Counted from the first letter of the stretch, positions 1 to 5,799 are shown. The stretch: 5,941 nt of DNA from Deinococcus indicus (GCF_002198095.1 NZ_NHMK01000032.1:2070-8010), one strand, 5' to 3'. Notes: generated from the sequence alone by a model not told the origin. Translations and numbers: made by a program.

Positions 1-2
1 TT

Positions 3-1253
3 CCTACCCCTGATGGGCCCGTGACGCTGACTGACGTCTGGGCCGAGGGAGCCGCAACGGGTCGCCTGACCAGCGGGCGGCCCCTCGCCGACGCGGCGCT
101 CCTGCGCCTCTTGTGCGTCATGCACGCGCGGGCGCACGGCGAACCGCAACAGTACCTGCAGCAGCACGAAGCGGGCCTGCAACTGTACGACCTCACGCGG
201 CCCTTCATGCAGGTGCCCGCCGCGTGGACGGACACGCTCCCCGAGACCCCCATTCACGCCCTGACCCTCTGCCACGCCACCGGCCGCGACGCCACCCTCC
301 TCGGCGGCACCCTAGACGCCTCTCCCCGGGCCGTCTCTGCAGCGGATGCAGTCCTGGATCTGCTCACCTATCACGCATTCGCGCCAAGCCGCGGCGTGAC
401 CCGCTTCCACTACAGCAAGGACACGCCACTCGCCCGGGTACTGACGTTCCACGCGCACGGAGCCACCCTTCAGGACACCCTGGCCCTGAATGCGCCGCCC
501 GTTGCCCCGACGCCTCCCACCTGGGAGCGCGCACCAGACTGGCAGGCGTGGCGCCAGGCCGATCCCATTCCACTCGACGCGACCACCGTGCACGCATGGC
601 CCTGGCGGAGCGCCACCCTCGTCCCGGACAGCACCACGCAGGTCAGGGCGGTCAAACTGGCCAGTGGTCCCGTCCCGACCGCAGCGCCAGAACAACCAAG
701 TCCGGACGCGCACGCCCTGCAGTCCACCGTGCCGGAAGCGGACCACGTGCGACTGGGCCGCGCGTACGAGCAGCGCCGCAATCCCCCGTCCCGGGAGGGC
801 CGGAGAGCCTTAGTGGATGCTCTGCGCCAAACGCTGCTCAGAGACCCCCTGGCTCCGTTGGGGTTTCGGCATGCACTAACTCAGGGTGCCCAGCGCGTCA
901 GCGTGACGGGTCTGAGTACGCGGCCAGGTCAGCCCGTCATCCTGGGCGTCATTCAGGCGGAGCTGCCTTGGCCCACCATCGCCCCTGGGGACGCCGCAGC
1001 GTTGCTAACTGTCGTGCAGGAACAGGCGGACGCCCTCGAGCGCGTGCTGTATGTCCGGGCCAAGACAGAGGGAAGGACCCGTCAGGATGTGCAGGCGGCC
1101 CCAGACCTGCGGGTGTACTGGGAGAACGTGTGGCCGTATCTGAGTGGCGCGCTGGTAGGCGCTGTGCTTGAAGAGGTGCTTGCTGAGGTGGCGCAAAGCT
1201 GCGCGGCCAGCGCCTTGAAAGGGGCGTCATCCTCCCTGTTGCGGTTTTCTTGA
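3..1253 (+). CDS. cas8e: CRISPR Cascade large subunit Cas8e/Cse1-like, 5' end outside window
   Basis: Cas8e (Cse1, CasA) is the large subunit of the type I-E Cascade complex; it recognises the PAM and helps recruit Cas3. A GTG at 21 could serve as start, but the frame is open to the window edge and the preceding codons (PTPDGP) look like the family's N-terminal dG-x-v segment, so the real start is probably further left. Counting from the GTG, visible family landmarks are the helix plus RPFMQ at 60-64, a glycine-bearing loop and KDTPLAR at 133-139, LQDTLALN at 150-157, TWER at 167-170, a WPWRSATLVPD segment at 193-203 matching the family's W-x-x-R-x-i-x-L-x-P stretch, and a C-terminal helical part with YWENVWPYL at 366-374. 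The visible 416 residues suggest a protein shorter than the roughly 500 usual for Cse1, mainly through a compressed middle (about 215-260). No cse2 follows. Family assignment is by motif reading only. Confidence 0.75.
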   Translation, partial: PTPDGPVTLTDVWAEGAATGRLTSGRPLADAALLRLLCVMHARAHGEPQQYLQQHEAGLQLYDLTRPFMQVPAAWTDTLPETPIHALTLCHATGRDATLLGGTLDASPRAVSAADAVLDLLTYHAFAPSRGVTRFHYSKDTPLARVLTFHAHGATLQDTLALNAPPVAPTPPTWERAPDWQAWRQADPIPLDATTVHAWPWRSATLVPDSTTQVRAVKLASGPVPTAAPEQPSPDAHALQSTVPEADHVRLGRAYEQRRNPPSREGRRALVDALRQTLLRDPLAPLGFRHALTQGAQRVSVTGLSTRPGQPVILGVIQAELPWPTIAPGDAAALLTVVQEQADALERVLYVRAKTEGRTRQDVQAAPDLRVYWENVWPYLSGALVGAVLEEVLAEVAQSCAASALKGASSSLLRFS

Positions 1254-1313
1254 AACCAGCAGTACGCTGTGCATGCAGCCTGTAGCGCATCAGCCATTAG
1301 GCGGCCCGACGCC

Positions 1314-1338
1314 TGTCTCTATGGTTGGAGGAGAGACA
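1314..1338. repeat. 7-bp inverted repeat, 11-nt loop
   Basis: TGTCTCT at 1314-1320 pairs perfectly with AGAGACA at 1332-1338. The right arm overlaps the GGAGGA ribosome binding site in front of the ATG at 1339, so a hairpin on plus-strand RNA would mask it. The octamer GCGGCCCG also occurs directly repeated at 1301-1308 and 1341-1348. The meaning is unknown; it could be part of a mobile-element scar. Confidence 0.35.
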
Positions 1339-1365
1339 ATGCGGCCCGCACAGGTTCGACTGTAA
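1339..1365 (+). other. eight-codon frame behind a strong ribosome binding site, possible gene remnant
   Basis: ATG at 1339 encodes MRPAQVRL and stops at TAA 1363-1365. GGAGG lies at 1327-1331 with seven bases to the ATG, which is better than most signals in the window. Its place directly after cas8e is where cse2 would begin, so it may be the severed start of that gene or a short leader peptide. The peptide is too short to identify. Confidence 0.25.
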
Positions 1366-1385
1366 CTTTAAACTAGTGAGTGGGG

Positions 1386-1410
1386 TGACTGCGACAGGAA
1401 GCGGCAGTCA
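1386..1410. repeat. 7-bp inverted repeat, 11-nt loop
   Basis: TGACTGC at 1386-1392 and GCAGTCA at 1404-1410 are perfect complements. No U-rich tail follows on either strand, so this is not a clear terminator. It lies just outside the composition change and could be an element end or a weak transcript-end structure. Confidence 0.3.
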
Positions 1411-1486
1411 AGAAAGATAAGGACGGCCCATGCTCACCCTCCCGCTCTTCTTTTCGTTGTTGCTGCAAACTCTCATTCGCCGTGTT

Positions 1487-3244
1487 TCATACATTGATTG
1501 TGGCGTCGATTCTATCTATGTCGTAGCTTTTGATTTGATTAAGATACATAGAATAATATCTACCTTTCTTTTCCATAAGTTGGATATGGCCTCCTTGTTC
1601 TACTATTTCGCCATTTTCTAGATATAATATTCTATCGACATATTTTGTTAGTGCCAGTCTATGCGTTATGATTACTGTTATTTGATCTTTCAGTATTTCC
1701 TGAACTTTGCTCAGAAAGGCGGCTTCTGAGTTGGCGTCAAGCGAAGAAGTTGGCTCATCCATAACAATGAGATCCCATTTGTCATACAACAATCTAGTGA
1801 ATGCAAGTTTTTGCCATTGACCGCCGGATAAGTCAATACCGCTAGGGTCGAATTCTCGACCGACAATCATGTTCGCAGCATCATTTTGAAAATTGTCAAA
1901 GAATTTAGTATCTTCCATTAACTTAATTATCTTTGAATCGCTTTCTTGAGAATAGGCGAGCAAAATATTCTCTTTAATTGTGAAATTATACCTGCCAAAA
2001 TCTTGGAACATCACTCCCACTCTGAAATCATTCTCATACGCACTAGAGAGAGAAATAACACCACTGCTAGGTGCAAATAAGCCAGATAATAATTTACCTA
2101 ATGTGGTCTTTCCTGACCCATTCTCCCCAACAATTGCAATACTTTCCCGGTCTCTAATACTGATTGACAAATTTCTTATTGCCCAAGCCTCGGCGTCTGG
2201 ATAAGAAAATGAAATATCACGAACCTCTATTCCCTTCTGCTCGCTGAAATGAGACTGCCTGCACTGGATGGGGTGGCTTTCTTCTATATTTAAATACCGA
2301 ATATAAAATTCAAAAAACTTACGGTCTTCTAGTATTGTACTCAATGAAGAATTTATTATAATAGCATTGCTATGCAAACCGCTGAACGCCGTGAGTATAA
2401 AAATTAGGTCTCCAGCGTTGACTTTTGCATGATTTTTCGTATATCCATAAATTAATGCGAACTCCACTAATATAACCAAAATAATACCAATATTTTGGTA
2501 TAAGAAGCTAGCGATAGACAATTTTTTATTCAATTTTTCAGACTCGTCACGAGAATGCTTAACCTTGTTCTGAAAGTATTGTTCTGCCTTGTATGCTCTC
2601 AGCTCAGTCTTAGAATGTCGCGAGGTCAAAAGGGAATCTAAATAAGAGTTGAATCGAGCAAGATGCACGATTCTATCGTGCCACAGGAGATTAAATTTAA
2701 CGGAGCGCTTAGAAAGATATATTGAAAAATAGATCGGTATCCCAATACTAATAATATAAATATCGAAATACTTGTATAATGAAACCAAAAATACAATAAA
2801 TATCACTGTATTCTGCGATATGCTTAAAATGTTTGAAAAAATTGATAGTGGACGGCTGGACATCTCGCGCTGAGCCTTGAATAGATCATCTCTGCTTTTA
2901 TTAGATTCAAAATATTCCAAGGAGAGGTGTATAGTCTTGTCTATCAGCAAATTGTTTAAATAGTTCGTAATTCTCAGTGAAAGTAAATCCTTTAAAAATC
3001 CACTAGCTGCAATAGCTAAAGCATATATTGTACCGAACACAAGAATCCTACTGATGAGGATCATTGCTTCTGCTGAGCTAGTTTGAGGCGAAGCAATGAC
3101 CCTCATCGAATCAGCGACAAGGTAGGGTAGAATACCTGATATGATTACAATTATTAATATTGTAGAAAGAACATAAATATTCTTAGATAATATTTCCTGA
3201 TATATTTTTATATTATTCATTCTTTGCACCGATTTGTGTTCCAT
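1487..3244 (-). CDS. ABC half-transporter (membrane plus ATPase domain), probable peptide exporter
   Basis: A fused exporter subunit that should work as a homodimer in the cytoplasmic membrane, using ATP hydrolysis to export a substrate, here presumably the modified peptide of this operon. Residues 22-300 hold about six hydrophobic segments, the clearest near 22-43, 62-84, 145-178 and 250-292. The ATPase domain follows: Walker A GENGSGKT 373-380, Q-loop glutamine 414, signature LSGGQ 472-476, Walker B ending in MDEP with catalytic Glu 497, D-loop SSLD 500-503, and H-loop His 528. All key residues are intact. There is no N-terminal C39 peptidase domain, so it should not cleave a leader itself. 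The start is uncertain: ATG 3244 lies 26 bases after the ATP-grasp stop, ATG 3220 is an alternative, and an upstream GTG at 3337 would overlap the ATP-grasp gene by 67 bases; none has a strong Shine-Dalgarno sequence. Last gene of the operon; AT-rich. Confidence 0.9.
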   Translation of the reverse strand: MEHKSVQRMNNIKIYQEILSKNIYVLSTILIIVIISGILPYLVADSMRVIASPQTSSAEAMILISRILVFGTIYALAIAASGFLKDLLSLRITNYLNNLLIDKTIHLSLEYFESNKSRDDLFKAQREMSSRPLSIFSNILSISQNTVIFIVFLVSLYKYFDIYIISIGIPIYFSIYLSKRSVKFNLLWHDRIVHLARFNSYLDSLLTSRHSKTELRAYKAEQYFQNKVKHSRDESEKLNKKLSIASFLYQNIGIILVILVEFALIYGYTKNHAKVNAGDLIFILTAFSGLHSNAIIINSSLSTILEDRKFFEFYIRYLNIEESHPIQCRQSHFSEQKGIEVRDISFSYPDAEAWAIRNLSISIRDRESIAIVGENGSGKTTLGKLLSGLFAPSSGVISLSSAYENDFRVGVMFQDFGRYNFTIKENILLAYSQESDSKIIKLMEDTKFFDNFQNDAANMIVGREFDPSGIDLSGGQWQKLAFTRLLYDKWDLIVMDEPTSSLDANSEAAFLSKVQEILKDQITVIITHRLALTKYVDRILYLENGEIVEQGGHIQLMEKKGRYYSMYLNQIKSYDIDRIDATINV

Positions 3245-3270
3245 TAGGCGCCAAGTATTCTTTTTGGAGG

Positions 3271-4266
3271 CTAATGCTGGTGATTTAGAAGGAGGTTCGT
3301 CATCGCTGGGGTCATACCGATTTCTGGACAATGGCACTCAACCCAGAGAAACTGACCATTGGGATTATTTTCTACAAAGTAGTATTTCCCATCGGTTGAT
3401 TTAATGATATCAAGAGCACTATAATTTAGTTTATAAGATTTGACGAACTTTCGGCACAAATCGGCTAGGTCTTCGGGGATATAGTAGATACTATGAGGAA
3501 TTTCTACTTGATAATTTCGCCAATCAATCATGGTCTCAGGATCCGACTGAGAATCAATTCTACAAGAGAATACATCATTCCCAATAACTGTTACTCGTAA
3601 TTCATAGTCTTTTTCAATATACTCTTGCACTAAAATCGGTGCATTTTGAACACTCTCCATTTGATTAATAATATCTTTCGTTAGGATAGTCGTCTGGGTC
3701 GTCAAAAGATCCGGCTGGTCTATTTTAAATCCCATTCTGCGAAAGTAAGAAAGATCATTGATTGATGGACCGCATAAAGTTTTATAAATTATTCTTTTCT
3801 TAACACTATTTATAAAATCTATCACATCAGATTTTCTATTTGTTATTACTGTTCGTGGTACGTTAAATCCCATGCGATGCGCACGCCGCAGCTGGTCAAT
3901 TTTTCTTTCTGCCCTATCAATATTATCTGGATGACTCACCCAGTGGGTATCAATTCCAAGAAGCAACCCTCTGATTGTTGATTTAGTTTCACGATCAGCA
4001 AACAGGTTTTCTTCAATTTGAGGGGATTGTAGATAAACGGATGTAGGCCTCCTCCACCATATAGACGACACTCGATCAAGGTCAATGCTCTTTTCATTAT
4101 ATACATTTGTTATAACAGTTCGAAAGTTATCGTGAGAAATGTGATACTTATCGTGAATTCTATCTGTATTCAATCTAAAAAAGTCAATACCGCTCTCGTT
4201 AAAATGCTCTGCAAAAAAATCAGCATGGGTATCTTCTTCACAAGTCACGATAACAATCTTTTTCAT
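3271..4266 (-). CDS. graspetide-type ATP-grasp ligase (MvdD/MdnC-like)
   Basis: ATP-grasp ligases of this family phosphorylate Asp/Glu side chains of a precursor peptide and join them to Ser/Thr hydroxyls (esters) or Lys amines (amides), giving macrocyclic graspetides such as microviridin. The 331-residue protein has the family's N-terminal WWRRP motif (70-74). It then shows the ATP-grasp core: a Lys at 162 in IIYKTL, the adenine-hinge region LVQEYIE around 212-218, YELRVTVIG at 221-229, a metal-binding Asp 286, and VENNPNGQFLW at 298-308 with the Glu-Asn-Asn metal ligands. The length matches family members. I chose ATG 4266 because AAGGGG lies about seven bases upstream; an in-frame start at 4299 has no such signal and would add only 11 residues. 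It lies between the precursor genes and the exporter on the same strand. Which crosslink it makes cannot be read from sequence. Confidence 0.88.
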   Translation of the reverse strand: MKKIVIVTCEEDTHADFFAEHFNESGIDFFRLNTDRIHDKYHISHDNFRTVITNVYNEKSIDLDRVSSIWWRRPTSVYLQSPQIEENLFADRETKSTIRGLLLGIDTHWVSHPDNIDRAERKIDQLRRAHRMGFNVPRTVITNRKSDVIDFINSVKKRIIYKTLCGPSINDLSYFRRMGFKIDQPDLLTTQTTILTKDIINQMESVQNAPILVQEYIEKDYELRVTVIGNDVFSCRIDSQSDPETMIDWRNYQVEIPHSIYYIPEDLADLCRKFVKSYKLNYSALDIIKSTDGKYYFVENNPNGQFLWVECHCPEIGMTPAMTNLLLNHQH

Positions 4267-4323
4267 TGGATCCCCTTTATATAGGATATGCGGTCCCAAA
4301 TATCACGCTGATATAGCGAATCG

Positions 4324-4329
4324 ATTATA
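4324..4329 (-). promoter_or_regulatory. possible internal -10 element before the ATP-grasp gene
   Basis: The minus strand reads TATAAT here, 58 bases before the ATP-grasp start. No good -35 hexamer sits 16-18 bases upstream. The spacer is AT-rich and a chance match is quite possible. If real, it would give the enzyme and exporter their own transcript. Confidence 0.2.
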
Positions 4330-4386
4330 AGAGATGCTCTAAATCTTATAGAACACCTAATAGGATTACATACTATAATCACTGAA

Positions 4387-4436
4387 ATTGATACGATAAC
4401 GACCAGATCAAAAGGTCCAGTCGCTATCTTATCAAT
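4387..4436 (-). promoter_or_regulatory. 50-nt stem-loop between precursors and ATP-grasp gene, putative attenuator or mRNA-stabilising hairpin
   Basis: Starting two bases after the stop of the second precursor gene, the minus-strand RNA can form a 7-bp outer stem (ATTGATA with TATCAAT), one A/G mismatch, then a 13-bp stem (GATAGCGACUGGA with UCUGGUCGUUAUC; three G-U pairs, all positions paired) closed by an 8-nt loop. The downstream tail is only UUUC, so it is a weak intrinsic terminator at best. In RiPP operons such structures commonly leave precursor mRNA more abundant than enzyme mRNA; that role is inferred here from position. Confidence 0.6.
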
Positions 4437-4438
4437 GA

Positions 4439-4687
4439 TTAACTGTAATCTTGGTTGCTGTCGGTATACGAGCCGTCTGAAACCGTTTGGGCATCAGTAG
4501 TTTGGCCCACTCCTAAAAATCCTGGATTCGTTATATAATACTGGGTCGTCGTTTTGCTTGTTGTGTAGTAAGTATTATAACCTGGATTGTTTGCCGCGCT
4601 AATACGATTAGACTGAGATTCTTCATTGTATTCTAGGGGCGACATGTCTTCTACGTGAGGGGTTTTCGCTAAATTAAATCCCAACAT
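4439..4687 (-). CDS. RiPP precursor peptide 1 (82 aa), putative graspetide precursor
   Basis: I recognise no named family. It is called a precursor because it is small, has a very strong ribosome binding site (AAGGAGGA just before the ATG at 4687), lies upstream of an ATP-grasp ligase, and has a diverged paralogue as its immediate neighbour. Residues 1-10 read MLGFNLAKTP, a probable leader contact. An acidic patch follows at 13-23 (six Asp/Glu including E13, D14, E19, E22, E23). The middle has GYNTYYTTS at 36-44, then a Thr/Tyr/Gly-rich stretch (TTSKTTTQYY at 42-51), and the tail is SYTDSNQDYS at 73-82. After residue 44 the only acids are D65, D71, D76 and D80, while Thr/Ser are abundant, as expected for an ester-forming core. 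No Cys is present, which argues against lanthipeptide or sactipeptide chemistry. No signal peptide or membrane segment. It starts 17 bases after the upstream paralogue. Confidence 0.72.
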   Translation of the reverse strand: MLGFNLAKTPHVEDMSPLEYNEESQSNRISAANNPGYNTYYTTSKTTTQYYITNPGFLGVGQTTDAQTVSDGSYTDSNQDYS

Positions 4688-4704
4688 AAATCCTCCTTAA
4701 ATGT

Positions 4705-4932
4705 TTAAGCGTAGTCTTGCTTTGAATCAGTATAGCTATTTGAATCGTGATCAATTTTATTAAAACCGTAGGGATCGGTTCTAATAATCTCAGTTGGCTG
4801 GCTAGTGGTCCAATAAGTGTTATACCCCGTGCCTCCCGCCAGCAGAATGCGTCCACTCTGCTTAGAGTCGTCGTACGAAGGAAGCTCTCCCTGGACAATA
4901 AAAGGGGCTTTCGAAACTTGGAATCCTAACAT
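4705..4932 (-). CDS. RiPP precursor peptide 2 (75 aa), paralogue of precursor 1
   Basis: First gene of the operon. It aligns without gaps to precursor 1 over residues 1-57 with 23 identities, including MLGF 1-4, K8, P10, Y20, QS 25-26, RI 28-29, GYNTY 36-40 and TTS 42-44. Precursor 1 then has seven extra residues, and the last ten positions match at eight (SYTDSKQDYA here). Acids after residue 44 are E48, D53, D61, D63, D69 and D73; only the last two clearly match precursor 1. The frame is open upstream to 5070, but the start is set at ATG 4932 because GGGAGG lies eight bases before it and because the paralogue starts with the same MLGF. No Cys. Two non-identical precursors for one ligase suggest two products or a diversified substrate. 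Confidence 0.72.
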   Translation of the reverse strand: MLGFQVSKAPFIVQGELPSYDDSKQSGRILLAGGTGYNTYWTTSQPTEIIRTDPYGFNKIDHDSNSYTDSKQDYA

Positions 4933-4952
4933 ATTAATTTCCTCCCTACGAA

Positions 4953-5037
4953 TACACCAAGAGAACCTTCGCAACTTTTTCGCCGCGATAGGCTTCTCTG
5001 CATCATCACTTTGCAGAAAGACAACTCTTTTGGTGTA
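4953..5037 (-). promoter_or_regulatory. structured 5' leader of the precursor operon, compact three-way junction
   Basis: On the minus-strand RNA, an 11-bp closing stem (5025-5037 with 4953-4963, a two-A bulge) encloses two further hairpins. The first is an 8-bp stem, 5012-5019 with 4995-5002, nine-base loop. The second is a 9-bp stem with one bulged A, 4985-4994 with 4964-4972, twelve-base loop. The second and third helices abut with no spacer, and only five bases link the first two. The ribosome binding site (GGGAGG) lies just 3' of the closing stem and is not sequestered. It resembles no riboswitch class I know. This is a hand fold without energies. Confidence 0.4.
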
Positions 5038-5042
5038 AGGGG

Positions 5043-5070
5043 ATCCTACGTCCGATGACACCAAGCGCAA
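5043..5070 (-). promoter_or_regulatory. putative promoter of the precursor-ligase-transporter operon
   Basis: The minus strand has TTGCGC (5065-5070) and TAGGAT (5043-5048) separated by 16 bases, an approximate sigma-70-type -35/-10 pair. The predicted start near 5036 coincides with the first base of the foldable leader, which is the main reason to prefer it over other weak matches. Neither hexamer is a perfect consensus. Confidence 0.3.
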
Positions 5071-5235
5071 GCAATATTTGACCAGCTCAACACATCCTGT
5101 CTATACATGTCGCTCTACGTCACACTCATCCTGAAAGGCTCAGGAACCCATTTAAAGTGCGTCTGAAAAACGTGCTGGCGCAGGTTTTCTCAGAGGCATC
5201 GTGCGCGCACGGTAGAGGTCGGAGATGGGGCACCC

Positions 5236-5298
5236 ATGACCCGAGCTGCGTATCCAAACGATCTGACCGACGCCGAGTGGAAGGTACTTTGTCTGTGA
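5236..5298 (+). pseudogene. IS5-like transposase, N-terminal fragment
   Basis: ATG 5236 encodes MTRAAYPNDLTDAEWKVL followed by C, L and TGA at 5296-5298. The AYPNDLTDAEW part is the typical N-terminus of IS5-family (IS427/IS1031-like) transposases, which go on for over 100-250 residues; here homology stops after about 18. A GGAG at 5221-5224 could be its ribosome binding site. The DNA from about 5130 to 5235 probably contains the element's left end and upstream region, but I cannot fix the terminal repeat. The break is best explained by insertion of the IS66-like element just downstream, or by decay. Confidence 0.65.
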
Positions 5299-5313
5299 TT
5301 AGCGGTCGCTTGG

Positions 5314-5336
5314 GTGCCCGGCTTCCGGCCGGGCAC
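5314..5336. repeat. perfect 9-bp GC-rich hairpin
   Basis: GTGCCCGGC (5314-5322) and GCCGGGCAC (5328-5336) are perfect complements around a five-base loop TTCCG. It sits between the IS5-like fragment and the IS66-like start. It may belong to the left end region of the IS66-like element or insulate its transposase gene; no T-tract follows, so it is not a canonical terminator. Confidence 0.5.
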
Positions 5337-5349
5337 TCCTGCCGTTACC

Positions 5350-5750
5350 ATGCTCTCCATGGGCACTGGGGCGACTGAGAAGGATCTCTTATAGATCATC
5401 CGTCGTCAGTCCGAGCAGATCGACCAGTTGATCGCCGAGAACAAAGCCCTCAAAGCGGAAATCGCCCGCCTGAAGAAGCGCATCGAGGAACTCGAACGGC
5501 GGGAACGCAAGTACGCCGCCCCCTTCAGCCGGGAGAAGCGCACCGCCGATCCCAAATCACCAGGACGGCGTCCTGGTGAAGGCACTTTCGCCCACAAGGC
5601 CCAACCCACGCCAGAGCAGATCACGGCAACCGTTGAGGTCGACACGCCCAATACCTGTCCTCGCTGTGGGTTCACGGGCCTGCTGATCTTCGTTAGGACA
5701 TGGCCTGGGTCACGGAACTCGTCCCCCAGAACGCCATGCAGGTCGCCGAG
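5350..5750 (+). pseudogene. IS66-family transposase (TnpC-like), N-terminal part, broken
   Basis: From ATG 5350 (or ATG 5359) the frame reads through ATEKDLL, hits TAG at 5392-5394, then continues IIRRQSEQIDQLIAEN. An ancestral CAG codon at the stop fits the family pattern. The rest matches the IS66 TnpC N-terminus: a leucine/isoleucine-rich coiled coil (about 5395-5505), PFSRE near 5521, a basic PGRRPGEG segment, and the first half of a zinc-binding motif CPRCG (5656-5670). At about 5696 the frame shifts by one base, consistent with loss of a G from an AGGGAC run, and resumes as DMAWVTELVPQN to 5750. There it stops at the terminal TGA of an inserted IS3-type element. Most of the protein, including the DDE catalytic domain, is not in the window. 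Confidence 0.7.
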
Positions 5751-5782
5751 TGAACTGGATAGAGTTTGGTGGAGGGTAAGTT

Positions 5783-5799
5783 CAGTGTGATCCACACTG
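5783..5799. repeat. 7-bp hairpin just before orfA ribosome binding site
   Basis: CAGTGTG (5783-5789) and CACACTG (5793-5799) are perfect complements around ATC. The stem ends next to GGAGGAC (5799-5805), the ribosome binding site of orfA. Such placement could limit transposase translation from read-through transcripts, a role known for several insertion sequences but only inferred here. Confidence 0.5.

Larger units (their letters stand above)
1254..1486. other. gene-poor junction between cas8e and the low-GC operon
   Basis: The two flanking genes converge here. In a type I-E operon cse2 would normally begin at or overlapping the cas8e stop, but no reading frame of that size exists. The sequence stays GC-rich to about 1475 and turns AT-rich just before the ABC transporter stop, which places the island edge near 1475-1490. 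I see two short inverted repeats and an eight-codon frame with a good ribosome binding site (listed separately). There is no T-rich tract after any hairpin, so no convincing terminator for either gene. An ATG at 1430 opens a plus-strand frame, but it runs antisense into the transporter gene. Confidence 0.6.

Noticed and set aside
312..1297. Several minus-strand open frames across the cas8e region
   Set aside because: They are Arg/Gly/Pro-rich, typical of antisense frames in GC-rich coding DNA, and overlap a gene with recognisable family motifs.
1430..1621. 63-residue plus-strand frame
   Set aside because: Most of it is antisense to the C-terminal coding part of the ABC transporter and it resembles no family. 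Its ATG lacks a strong ribosome binding site.
3245..3337. Extended N-terminus of the ABC transporter from GTG 3337
   Set aside because: It would overlap the ATP-grasp gene by 67 bases, has no ribosome binding site, and adds a polar stretch not expected before the first membrane segment.
4326..4350. Inverted repeat TATAAGA/TCTTATA upstream of the ATP-grasp gene
   Set aside because: It is seven AT-rich base pairs in AT-rich DNA, with a weak loop closure, so it is likely by chance.
4674..4898. 74-residue minus-strand frame overlapping precursor 2
   Set aside because: It is out of frame with a gene supported by a paralogue and a strong ribosome binding site, and it has no such support itself.
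4995..5019. Hammerhead-ribozyme-like GUGAUGA followed later by GAAA
   Set aside because: The core requires CUGANGA with a helix joining it to GAAA. The first base is wrong and the required helix cannot form.
4933..5070. N-terminal extension of precursor 2 to an upstream start at 5070
   Set aside because: A strong ribosome binding site precedes ATG 4932, the paralogue begins with the same MLGF, and the predicted promoter overlaps the extension.
5157..5378. 73-residue plus-strand frame
   Set aside because: It is in a different frame from the IS5-like N-terminus, starts without a ribosome binding site, and resembles nothing.
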